Assembly: GCA_937875275.1 (NCBI GenBank)
Contig: CALNCC010000167.1
Span: 1-32,417 of the forward strand
From: an uncultured Dysgonomonas sp.
Lineage (GTDB): Bacteria; Bacteroidota; Bacteroidia; Bacteroidales; Dysgonomonadaceae
DNA: 32,417 bases
Reading direction: 5' to 3'
Shown here: in pieces, positions 18,426 to 24,937 of the stretch
How the letters are laid out: every line of letters starts with the position of its first letter
How positions within the stretch are numbered: position 1 is the first letter of the stretch
The notes under the pieces: generated by a model
What the model was told of the DNA's origin: nothing
What the model saw: the letters and a program-made list of their open reading frames with translations, nothing else
Databases searched by the model: none
Position numbers and translations under genes: made by a program

Positions 18426-19555
18426 GCTTCGCTGTCATGTTTGATTGGTATTCTGAAACCAAAGCAAGATCCGGCATTTTCTTCCGAGTGAAAGAACAGG
18501 CTACCACGATGTAGTTGAATAAACTGATTGGTAATCAACAAGCCTAAGCCCGAGCCATCCTCGCTATGTGCGCCATATACCGTGCCGTGCAAAAGCGAAT
18601 CTGTCAAGGCTTTCTGATCTTCAGCACTGATTCCTTTACCATTATCATAAACCTCAACCACAACATCGTCTCCATCAATTTTCAGATAAAGATCTATTAC
18701 GCTATTGTCTTGGCTAAACTTAATGGCATTCGTTATGAGATTACGCAAAATAGTCTTCATCATATCTGTGTCAATATCCACTTCAACACTATCTGGCGCA
18801 TGTAAAACAATGTTGACATTTTTTAATTTAGCGGTCAATTGGCTCACCTCTACAACTCCTTTTGCTATTTCGCTCAGATTGAAACGCTGTACCACCGCAT
18901 GCAGCATACCCAATTGAGCCTTTGTCCATTTCAGCAGATTATCAAGTAAAGCAAATATTTGCTCCGAAATTTCGTTCGCCGAATCTAACAATTCTACACA
19001 TTCAGCATCAATCTCTTTTTCTTTCGTCGTCAACGCCATCACATTCAATATCATCTTCAGCGCCGATATAGGGGATCGCAAATCATGGGCTATAACTGCA
19101 TATAGCCTGTCTCGTCCCTGTATCACTTTTCTCAGTTCTTCGGTCTGCTCCAGAATAACCTTTTTGGCAGCTATCAGTGATATCTGATGTTTTACCCTCA
19201 TCATCAGCTCTTCCTTGTTGAATGGCTTGGTTATAAAATCATTAGCTCCAAGTCGGAATCCTTTGACAATCTCTTCGGGAGAGTTTAAGGCTGTAATAAA
19301 TAGAATAGGAATATCTTTATATTTATCGGACGATTTCAACTGTTCGGTCAATTCAAAACCGTTTACATCAGGCATCATAATATCCATAAGGATCAGGTCT
19401 ATGGACTCTTTTTCAAGGTGTTGTTTAGCCTCTTTGCTATTAAGTGCTGTATACACATTGAATTTTTCTTGTTCGAGCATTACTTTCAGCAGCAATACAT
19501 TTGTCCATACATCATCTACAACTAATATTTTATAAGCAGAGAAATTTATTCCCAT
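18422..19555 (-). CDS. Receiver-histidine kinase (REC-HisKA-HATPase)
   Basis: A 377-residue soluble protein with an N-terminal receiver (VVDD at 12-15, phospho-acceptor D58 in LMDIMMP, K110 in TKPF) followed by a short coiled coil, HisKA with H157 in VIAHDLRSP, and HATPase_c with NLITNAIKFS, DNGKGIS and GSGLGLLI. There is no sensor or TM region, so the receiver is probably the input: phosphate from another kinase could modulate it. The neighbouring PAS kinase, which lacks a receiver, is a plausible partner (inference). The gene is convergent with the EEP gene and shares four bases with it, leaving no room for separate terminators. Confidence 0.92.
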   Translation of the reverse strand: MGINFSAYKILVVDDVWTNVLLLKVMLEQEKFNVYTALNSKEAKQHLEKESIDLILMDIMMPDVNGFELTEQLKSSDKYKDIPILFITALNSPEEIVKGFRLGANDFITKPFNKEELMMRVKHQISLIAAKKVILEQTEELRKVIQGRDRLYAVIAHDLRSPISALKMILNVMALTTKEKEIDAECVELLDSANEISEQIFALLDNLLKWTKAQLGMLHAVVQRFNLSEIAKGVVEVSQLTAKLKNVNIVLHAPDSVEVDIDTDMMKTILRNLITNAIKFSQDNSVIDLYLKIDGDDVVVEVYDNGKGISAEDQKALTDSLLHGTVYGAHSEDGSGLGLLITNQFIQLHRGSLFFHSEENAGSCFGFRIPIKHDSEA

Positions 19556-20198
19556 ATTTTTTGTCCTAAATTATATTTAAATTGCTTGTGAGTTATATAT
19601 ACTTTACTTCTACCGTCTTTGTATATTCATATTTAGATTACTATCCAGCACCATCCATATATAAATATTCCCGTTACAAATACGAAACAGAGTATTCTTC
19701 AATGTGAAAAAAGAACAATTTTATTTTTTTAGTGATGTGCTTACTCAAGACTATCAACTATCAGAAGGAATGTTTTCTTAAGGCGACAAACATGCTTTCG
19801 CGATGATTGATATAGTATAACATATCAAGACAATATCATGTTCTCTGAGAAACCCTTTTTTTTGACTAATCATCTTAATTTATTGGAATCAGTCATTAAG
19901 GAAGAGTCTTTTCATTACACGTCTGCTACATCAACAGAATACAAATATAACAACAAAATTCAATGTTTTTTTTATTTTTTAAACAAATATGCATTTGTTT
20001 TCATCTCGCTCAAATCTTCTTGTATAAAGCATATCGAATTATGGATTTCGTTAAATACTCTACAATGAGAACGAATGAGCATATTACAAGAGTGCATATT
20101 TCTGATTATTATATACACAACGTATAACAGCAGTCCACATATGTCTTGTATTAATCTAAAAAATATGTTAGATTTGTATCTACTTTTTAAATACAGAA
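19556..20198. other. 643-base AT-rich non-coding region
   Basis: The region lies between two divergent genes (receiver-kinase to the left, pyrH to the right), so it must hold both promoters. I see a good candidate promoter for pyrH, a 7-base inverted repeat TTGATAT/ATATCAA at 19807-19828 and a T8 run at 19856-19863. The only reading frame of note (19838-20068, 76 codons) has low-complexity, Phe/Lys/Ser-rich content with no recognisable motif, and I do not call it a gene. No tRNA, riboswitch or mobile-element sign was found. Confidence 0.6.
20145..20176 (+). promoter_or_regulatory. Candidate promoter of pyrH-frr
   Basis: CTTG at 20145-20148 and TAGATTTG at 20169-20176 are separated by 20 bases, matching the Bacteroidota primary-sigma pattern (TTTG, 19-21 bases, TAnnTTTG) with one mismatch in the -33 element. 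Transcription would begin near 20183, giving a leader of about 16 bases to the ATG at 20199. Confidence 0.5.
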
Positions 20199-20909
20199 AT
20201 GCATAAATACAAAAGAATATTATTGAAGCTTAGCGGCGAATCGCTGATGGGAGCTCAACAGTATGGGATAGATGTTGACCGCCTGAACGAATATGCTCAA
20301 CAAATAAAAAATGTAGCCGACATAGGTATACAAATAAGTATAGTTATCGGTGGCGGAAACATTTTTCGTGGATTGAGTGGCGCATCAAAAGGTTTCGATC
20401 GTGTACGGGGCGACCAGATGGGCATGTTGGCCACTGTGATAAACAGCTTGGCTCTGAGTTCTGCGTTAATAGCTATCGGGCAAAAAGCAAGAGTATTGAC
20501 TGCAATACGTATGGAACCGATAGGTGAGATTTACAGCAAATGGAAAGCCATAGAATGTATGGATGCCGGAGAGATTGTAATCCTATCGTGTGGCACGGGA
20601 AATCCGTTCTTCACAACTGACACAGGATCATCGCTGAGAGGCATAGAAATAGAAGCTGATGTGATGCTTAAAGGGACTCGTGTAGACGGCATTTACACCG
20701 CCGACCCTGAGAAAGACCCGACTGCGACGAAATTCGATTCTATCTCGTATGACGAAGTGTTACAAAAAGAATTAAAGGTGATGGATCTGACAGCAACCGT
20801 CATGTGTAAAGAGAACAACTTACCGGTTGTCGTCTTCGATATGGACACCTGTGGCAATTTGGAAAAACTAATGAAAGGTGAAAATATTGGTACTTATGTA
20901 CATGCCTGA
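20199..20909 (+). CDS. pyrH: UMP kinase
   Basis: A 236-residue amino-acid-kinase-fold protein. KRILLKLSGESLMG at 5-18 holds the conserved Lys and Ser-Gly-Glu, VIGGGNIFRG is the phosphate-binding loop, RGDQMGMLAT and TGNPFFTTDT complete the UMP and ATP sites, and GVDGIYTADP-type (here RVDGIYTADPEKDPTA) closes the pattern. It makes UDP from UMP in pyrimidine nucleotide synthesis. Length matches the bacterial enzyme (about 235-245). It is followed by frr with 34 bases between them, an arrangement common in bacteria. Confidence 0.97.
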   Translation: MHKYKRILLKLSGESLMGAQQYGIDVDRLNEYAQQIKNVADIGIQISIVIGGGNIFRGLSGASKGFDRVRGDQMGMLATVINSLALSSALIAIGQKARVLTAIRMEPIGEIYSKWKAIECMDAGEIVILSCGTGNPFFTTDTGSSLRGIEIEADVMLKGTRVDGIYTADPEKDPTATKFDSISYDEVLQKELKVMDLTATVMCKENNLPVVVFDMDTCGNLEKLMKGENIGTYVHA

Positions 20910-20943
20910 CCCCAAAAGAAATCAATAAAAATCATATAATCTT

Positions 20944-21507
20944 ATGTCGACAGATATCAATTCAATCAAAAAGAAAGCTGAAGAGCGAATGCAAGCGTCT
21001 ATAGAGTTTTTAGACGAAACCTTAGCTCATATCCGTGCAGGAAAGGCCAATCCGCGTATTTTGGACGGAGTAAAACTGAACTACTATGGGTCTTTAACAG
21101 CCTTGAGTAGTGTAGCATCAATCAGCACGCCTGATGCTCGCACAATAGTCGTACAGCCTTGGGAAAAAAACATGCTCAAGGATATAGAGAAAGCAATTAT
21201 GGACTCGGATGTAGGTATCACTCCCGACAATAACGGAGAGATCATACGACTCGGTATTCCGCCATTGACCGAAGAGCGACGCAAACAACTGGTAAAACAA
21301 TCGAAACAAGAAGCCGAAGACGCTAAAATCAGTATACGTAATGCTCGCCGAGATGCAATTGATGCAATCAAAAAATCGGTGAAAGACGGAGTTCCTGAGG
21401 ATGTAGCCAAAGATGCAGAAAATGAAGCTCAAAAAATACATGATAGATATATCAAGAAGATTGATGAGGTTTTTGCTCTTAAAGAAAAAGAAATTTTGAC
21501 CGTATAA
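20944..21507 (+). CDS. frr: Ribosome recycling factor
   Basis: A 187-residue protein of the normal RRF length. It shows the hallmark stretches RAGKANPRILDGVKLNYYG (about 31-49), IVVQPWEKNMLKDIEKAI (about 67-84), GIPPLTEERRKQLVKQSK and the NARRDAIDAIKK helix. It splits post-termination ribosomes together with EF-G. Probably co-transcribed with pyrH. A strong hairpin begins 17 bases after the stop. Confidence 0.97.
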   Translation: MSTDINSIKKKAEERMQASIEFLDETLAHIRAGKANPRILDGVKLNYYGSLTALSSVASISTPDARTIVVQPWEKNMLKDIEKAIMDSDVGITPDNNGEIIRLGIPPLTEERRKQLVKQSKQEAEDAKISIRNARRDAIDAIKKSVKDGVPEDVAKDAENEAQKIHDRYIKKIDEVFALKEKEILTV

Positions 21508-21523
21508 TTTAAAGAATTTATGG

Positions 21524-21571
21524 AACAACGAACTCAAGGTTTTTCACTCACGATGGCCTTGGGTTCTTGTT
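21524..21571 (+). terminator. Hairpin between frr and rsgA
   Basis: The arm at 21524-21539 pairs with 21557-21571 through 15 base pairs, with one bulged C (21529) and one G-U pair; the loop is 17 bases. A short T-rich tail (TTATTAT) follows. It starts 17 bases after the frr stop and ends 18 bases before the rsgA start, so it probably ends most frr transcripts or acts as an attenuating structure for rsgA. Confidence 0.6.
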
Positions 21572-21588
21572 TATTATAGTGAAAGCTA

Positions 21589-22527
21589 ATGAACAAAGGT
21601 TTGGTTATAAAGAATACCGGAAGTTGGTACCTCGTTCGTCTCGATGATGGACAAGACATAGAATGTAAAATCAAAGGTAACTTCCGTCTGAAAGATTTGC
21701 GCTCGACCAACCCTTTGGCAATAGGTGATCGTGTGCAGGTCGTGTTGCATCAGGAAGGAACAGGGTTGATCACTGAGATAGAAGACCGGAAAAACTATAT
21801 TATCCGCAAGTCGACCAATCTATCTAAACAGTCGCATATTATAGCGGCAAATCTCGATCTCTGCTTGCTCATCGTTACCATCGACCATCCTGTTACATCA
21901 ACCATCTTTATCGATCGCTTTCTGGCCTCTGCCGAGGCATATTGCGTTCCCGTAAACCTTGTTTTCAATAAGACCGACCTTCTATCCACAGAGGATGCAG
22001 AATATATGGATGCCTTAATCTCACTATACGCCCAGATAGGCTATCCGGCATTTAAGGTTTCGGCAATAAACAATGAGGGAATAGACACAATACAGGATCT
22101 GATTGCGGGAAAAACAGTTCTTCTGTCGGGACATTCGGGAGTGGGCAAATCAACATTCATCAATGCTTTGCTTCCTAATTCGAATTTGCGTACAGGAGCC
22201 ATTTCTGACTATCATGGCAAAGGGATGCATACCACCACTTTTTCGGAAATGGTAGAACAACCCAACGGAGGATTTATTATAGATACTCCGGGAATCAAAG
22301 GCTTTGGAACGGTAGACATGGATAAGGATGAAATTTATCACTATTTCCCCGAAATATTTAAACACTCGCAGGATTGCCGTTTCAACAACTGTCTGCACAT
22401 CAACGAACCGGGATGCGCCGTTGTTGAAGCCGTAGAGCAACACTACATCAGCCAAAGCCGATACGATTCCTACTTAAACATCATGCAGGAAGACATAGAA
22501 GAGAAATACAGAGGAGGCAAAAAATAA
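21589..22527 (+). CDS. rsgA: Ribosome small-subunit-dependent GTPase
   Basis: A 312-residue circularly permuted GTPase. An OB-fold covers about residues 1-70. The G motifs occur in the permuted order typical of this family: G4 NKTD at 127-130, G5 SAI near 158-160, G1 GHSGVGKS at 181-188 and G3 DTPG at 232-235. The C-terminal zinc site uses C263, C268, H270 and C276. It acts in late maturation of the 30S subunit. The usual G2 Thr lies in the HTTTF stretch around 214-218. All key residues are present. Confidence 0.96.
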   Translation: MNKGLVIKNTGSWYLVRLDDGQDIECKIKGNFRLKDLRSTNPLAIGDRVQVVLHQEGTGLITEIEDRKNYIIRKSTNLSKQSHIIAANLDLCLLIVTIDHPVTSTIFIDRFLASAEAYCVPVNLVFNKTDLLSTEDAEYMDALISLYAQIGYPAFKVSAINNEGIDTIQDLIAGKTVLLSGHSGVGKSTFINALLPNSNLRTGAISDYHGKGMHTTTFSEMVEQPNGGFIIDTPGIKGFGTVDMDKDEIYHYFPEIFKHSQDCRFNNCLHINEPGCAVVEAVEQHYISQSRYDSYLNIMQEDIEEKYRGGKK

Positions 22528-22565
22528 TCCTGACTGAGACAACATACTGTTGCACAATCAGGATT
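22526..22565. terminator. Bidirectional hairpin between convergent genes
   Basis: AATCCTGA at 22526-22533 is a perfect inverted repeat of TCAGGATT at 22558-22565, with an inner stem CAACA (22540-22544) / TGTTG (22548-22552) around a three-base loop. It sits exactly between the stop of rsgA and the stop of the convergent gene, with an A-rich run on its left, so it can serve both strands. Confidence 0.65.
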
Positions 22566-22590
22566 CTCACTTATCTTAGAAACAATTATT

Positions 22591-23007
22591 TCAATCAGCT
22601 GATCTGTCTTTAGATCTATTGCCTTTCTCTACCATATACGCCACCAAAAGACCAACCCCACCGAATGTTATCGGAGACGCAAAATAAAGGAATGCAAAAG
22701 CTTCTTTATAAATCCAACGCTCATCTCCATTCAATTCGGGGATATAATTGAGATGCAATAATCCGACAATAAATAATCCTAAGCCTACCCCGAGCAACAA
22801 CAATCCGAATCGCAAGGAAGTAAACAAATTCGAACTATTCATTCTCAGATCAACATTCAAGGAACCATTTAATGGAGATCCCCCCCCATTATCCATCATA
22901 CGCTCTATAATAGCCATACGTTCTTTGCGACGAACAAAAAGTTCAAATAACTTATAAATACCAAATGCTATAATAGCACATATCAATACAGCAACGAAAT
23001 CACCCAT
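22591..23007 (-). CDS. DUF6249-type membrane protein
   Basis: A 138-residue protein with an N-terminal TM helix (about 3-25), a basic cytoplasmic stretch with RRKERMAIIERMMDNG (about 26-41), and two more TM helices (about 65-87 and 105-127). This layout and the ERM(M/I)D-G motif fit the DUF6249 family common in Bacteroidota. Function is unknown. It is divergent from an ECF sigma-factor gene and has upstream the same promoter pattern as the sigma gene (GTAACC-N15-CGTC on its own strand), so it is probably a direct member of that regulon, perhaps an envelope-stress effector. Confidence 0.75.
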   Translation of the reverse strand: MGDFVAVLICAIIAFGIYKLFELFVRRKERMAIIERMMDNGGGSPLNGSLNVDLRMNSSNLFTSLRFGLLLLGVGLGLFIVGLLHLNYIPELNGDERWIYKEAFAFLYFASPITFGGVGLLVAYMVEKGNRSKDRSAD

Positions 23008-23052
23008 AATTATTAGTTTTTAGTTTATTTAATCAATTCGTTTTACTCATTT

Positions 23053-23077
23053 GACGACAAACAAACAAATAGGTTAC
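23053..23077 (-). promoter_or_regulatory. ECF-type promoter of the DUF6249 gene
   Basis: On the minus strand GTAACC (23077-23072) is followed after exactly 15 bases by CGTC (23056-23053). These are typical ECF sigma -35 (AAC core) and -10 (CGTC) elements. The spacing and both boxes are identical to those of the sigma-factor promoter on the opposite strand. The start site should lie near 23045, giving a leader of about 40 bases before the ATG at 23007. Confidence 0.65.
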
Positions 23078-23111
23078 AAGACTATTGAAGAAAAATTATT
23101 AACTTCCTTCC

Positions 23112-23136
23112 GTAACCTTTCATTTCATATTGCGTC
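23112..23136 (+). promoter_or_regulatory. ECF-type autoregulatory promoter of the sigma-factor gene
   Basis: GTAACC at 23112-23117 and CGTC at 23133-23136 with 15 bases between them form an ECF-type promoter just before the sigma-factor ATG at 23145. The -10 element ends only eight bases before that ATG, so the transcript would start at or a few bases before the start codon. Confidence 0.65.
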
Positions 23137-23144
23137 ATATAGGC

Positions 23145-23705
23145 ATGACTGATTTAGACGACATTCATTTCATAAAACAAATAGAACATGGAGATGTGGA
23201 CGCCTTTGTTCATATTGTACGTCGATATGAACAGATGATTTTCTCTATCGTCAACAAAATAGTCATCAACGAACAAGATGCGGAAGACGTTGTTCAAGAG
23301 GTGTTTATTAAAGTATATCAATCGCTCGGCAAGTTTCGCCACGATTCTCAGTTCTCAACATGGCTGTTCCGTATTGCGTACAATACAACAATCTCTCATG
23401 TCAGAAAAAGTAAAATGCATCAGACCTTCGACGACGATATTTTCGACAAACTGCCGGAGACAGAGATTGACGATTCGTTAGAGGGTGTCCGCAAAGAAGA
23501 GCTTCTTCAATATTTAGATAACATCTTACACGAGCTAAATCCGGCTGATGCTTTGCTCATTACTATGTTCTATATGAACAATCAGAATATACAAGAAATA
23601 AGCAATATCAGTGGCTTATCGACAACAAATGTAAAAGTAAAGTTGCATAGAATCAGGAAATTCATGAACTTTGAATTGAATAAACGCATAAGAAATGAAG
23701 AATAA
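23145..23705 (+). CDS. ECF-family RNA polymerase sigma factor
   Basis: A 186-residue sigma-70-family protein with only regions 2 and 4. Region 2 shows EDVVQEVFIKVYQSLGKF and STWLFRIAYN, which bind core polymerase and melt the -10; region 4 shows the ITMFYMNNQNIQEISNISGLSTTNVKVKLHRIRKF helix-turn-helix. I chose the ATG at 23145: an upstream TTG at 23130 would add five residues but overlaps the -10 box, and the family starts at this methionine. The gene overlaps the small membrane protein downstream by 11 bases, as sigma/anti-sigma pairs often do. It probably activates its own promoter and the divergent DUF6249 gene. Confidence 0.93.
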   Translation: MTDLDDIHFIKQIEHGDVDAFVHIVRRYEQMIFSIVNKIVINEQDAEDVVQEVFIKVYQSLGKFRHDSQFSTWLFRIAYNTTISHVRKSKMHQTFDDDIFDKLPETEIDDSLEGVRKEELLQYLDNILHELNPADALLITMFYMNNQNIQEISNISGLSTTNVKVKLHRIRKFMNFELNKRIRNEE

Positions 23706-24090
23706 TAAAGAAGACAAACTCGGATATATCTTCCACCAAACTTCTTTGACAAAGCCCAAAAGAGGTTTTGAGCAGAAGCTTATGCAAAAGATATATCAGT
23801 ACGAGAAAAAACGCAAGAAACGCGCTGCTATACTTAATATCATTGCTATCAGCGGTGGGGTTATTACTTTGATATTAACTCCGATAATCATTTTATACCA
23901 ACTCGGACACACTGTTGCCGATATAGCAGAATTCAATTTTATAAAAAGCCTGAAAAAAGCCTCATCGCTTGACTTCTCTATTTTCAATACACCCGTTGCA
24001 TTCTTGCCTATCGCTATCCTGCTTCTATTGATTGCAGATATTCTGATAAGGAAAAGGTTGTCTGAAAAACAACAGGCACAGGACAAATAG
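23695..24090 (+). CDS. Probable anti-sigma factor (small membrane protein)
   Basis: A 131-residue protein with a charged N-terminal domain (about 1-45; KPKRGFEQKLMQKI near 20-33 is like the start of many Bacteroidota anti-sigma proteins), TM1 at about 46-68 and TM2 at about 100-118. I do not recognise a named domain such as a zinc-binding anti-sigma module (no HxxxCxxC). The role is inferred from the 11-base overlap with the ECF sigma gene and from its topology: a short cytoplasmic domain that could hold the sigma factor at the membrane. It could also be an unrelated membrane protein of the same regulon. Confidence 0.6.
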   Translation: MKNNKEDKLGYIFHQTSLTKPKRGFEQKLMQKIYQYEKKRKKRAAILNIIAISGGVITLILTPIIILYQLGHTVADIAEFNFIKSLKKASSLDFSIFNTPVAFLPIAILLLLIADILIRKRLSEKQQAQDK

Positions 24091-24116
24091 AATATTTAAT
24101 CAATAAGGGACTATAA

Positions 24117-24923
24117 TTATTCTTTCCACGTAGCTATCGTAGTCGACTGATCATAACTGTAAGCACTAAAAACGCCCAATGCTCCGCCTTTGATATTGGT
24201 TGTAGGATTAGTCAGCGAGTTTTCCATGCTCGCCATGCTGTTGTAGAACGTGAAAACACCCTCATCAATACACTGTGCTTCTACCATTATTTCGTCTCCT
24301 TGAGCTATGGGGGTTACATTCTCTTCGCCGGAGGAAAATATCGGAAGCAGAAGATGCAGTGGGTCACCGTCGGTGTGTTTTGCATCCGTAACCAATTCTT
24401 GAGTATCATGTCTTTGCTTTCCGTTTATATACACCAAGCAACGATAGTATTGATTCTCGACACCTTTGGGATCGGTAAAGTGGATCATCGGCAAAGCATA
24501 ATCCATTACTTTTATTTTATATGTTGTTAAGGAATCTATCGCAACTCTCGGTGGCATCTTCGATGTTGCAGTATACTCTACATTGTCGTATGTTACAGAT
24601 AAATTGTATGTCCGCCCCATTTCTCCTTTCAGATTATGAGAAACATACCATCCGCTACCGTCCTGATTAAGCATTTCTGTTTTTCCTTTGTCATCCGATA
24701 TTTTCACTATCGCATCGGTAATGAAAGGATATCCTCCATTGTCGTCGAAATCAAGAGTTGTACTCACCTTTACGGTAGCCGGCAAACCCTCTTTCACCAT
24801 TCCCTCTATCACAATACGAGGTGGTACCGATTTCAAGTCAACTTCAATTTCTTTCTCACATGATGTTGTCAACAATACTATTGCAACTATCGGATATATA
24901 TATTTCTTTATCATAACTATCAT
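24117..24923 (-). CDS. DUF4249 lipoprotein (copy 1)
   Basis: A 268-residue lipoprotein. The signal peptide ends with LLTTSC, Cys22 being the lipidated residue (a start at Met4 is equally possible). The residues after the Cys are acidic (EKEIEVD), as in the lipoprotein export signal of surface lipoproteins in Bacteroidota. The body fits DUF4249: PPRIVIEGMV near 33-42, then Ig-like beta-strand content, and the NPTTNIKGGALGVFSAY ending (about 239-255). It lies 14 bases downstream of a TonB receptor gene and is likely its surface partner, a role like SusD though unrelated in sequence. The ligand is unknown. Confidence 0.88.
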   Translation of the reverse strand: MIVMIKKYIYPIVAIVLLTTSCEKEIEVDLKSVPPRIVIEGMVKEGLPATVKVSTTLDFDDNGGYPFITDAIVKISDDKGKTEMLNQDGSGWYVSHNLKGEMGRTYNLSVTYDNVEYTATSKMPPRVAIDSLTTYKIKVMDYALPMIHFTDPKGVENQYYRCLVYINGKQRHDTQELVTDAKHTDGDPLHLLLPIFSSGEENVTPIAQGDEIMVEAQCIDEGVFTFYNSMASMENSLTNPTTNIKGGALGVFSAYSYDQSTTIATWKE

Positions 24924-24937
24924 CTTCTTTTACAAAC

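Noticed and set aside
19838..20068. A 76-codon open frame in the gap before pyrH
   Set aside because: Composition follows the AT-rich background, there is no motif or gene-like context, and it would need an unsupported start; treated as chance.
23130..23144. TTG start for the ECF sigma factor
   Set aside because: It lies inside the -10 region of the promoter and adds five residues without family support.
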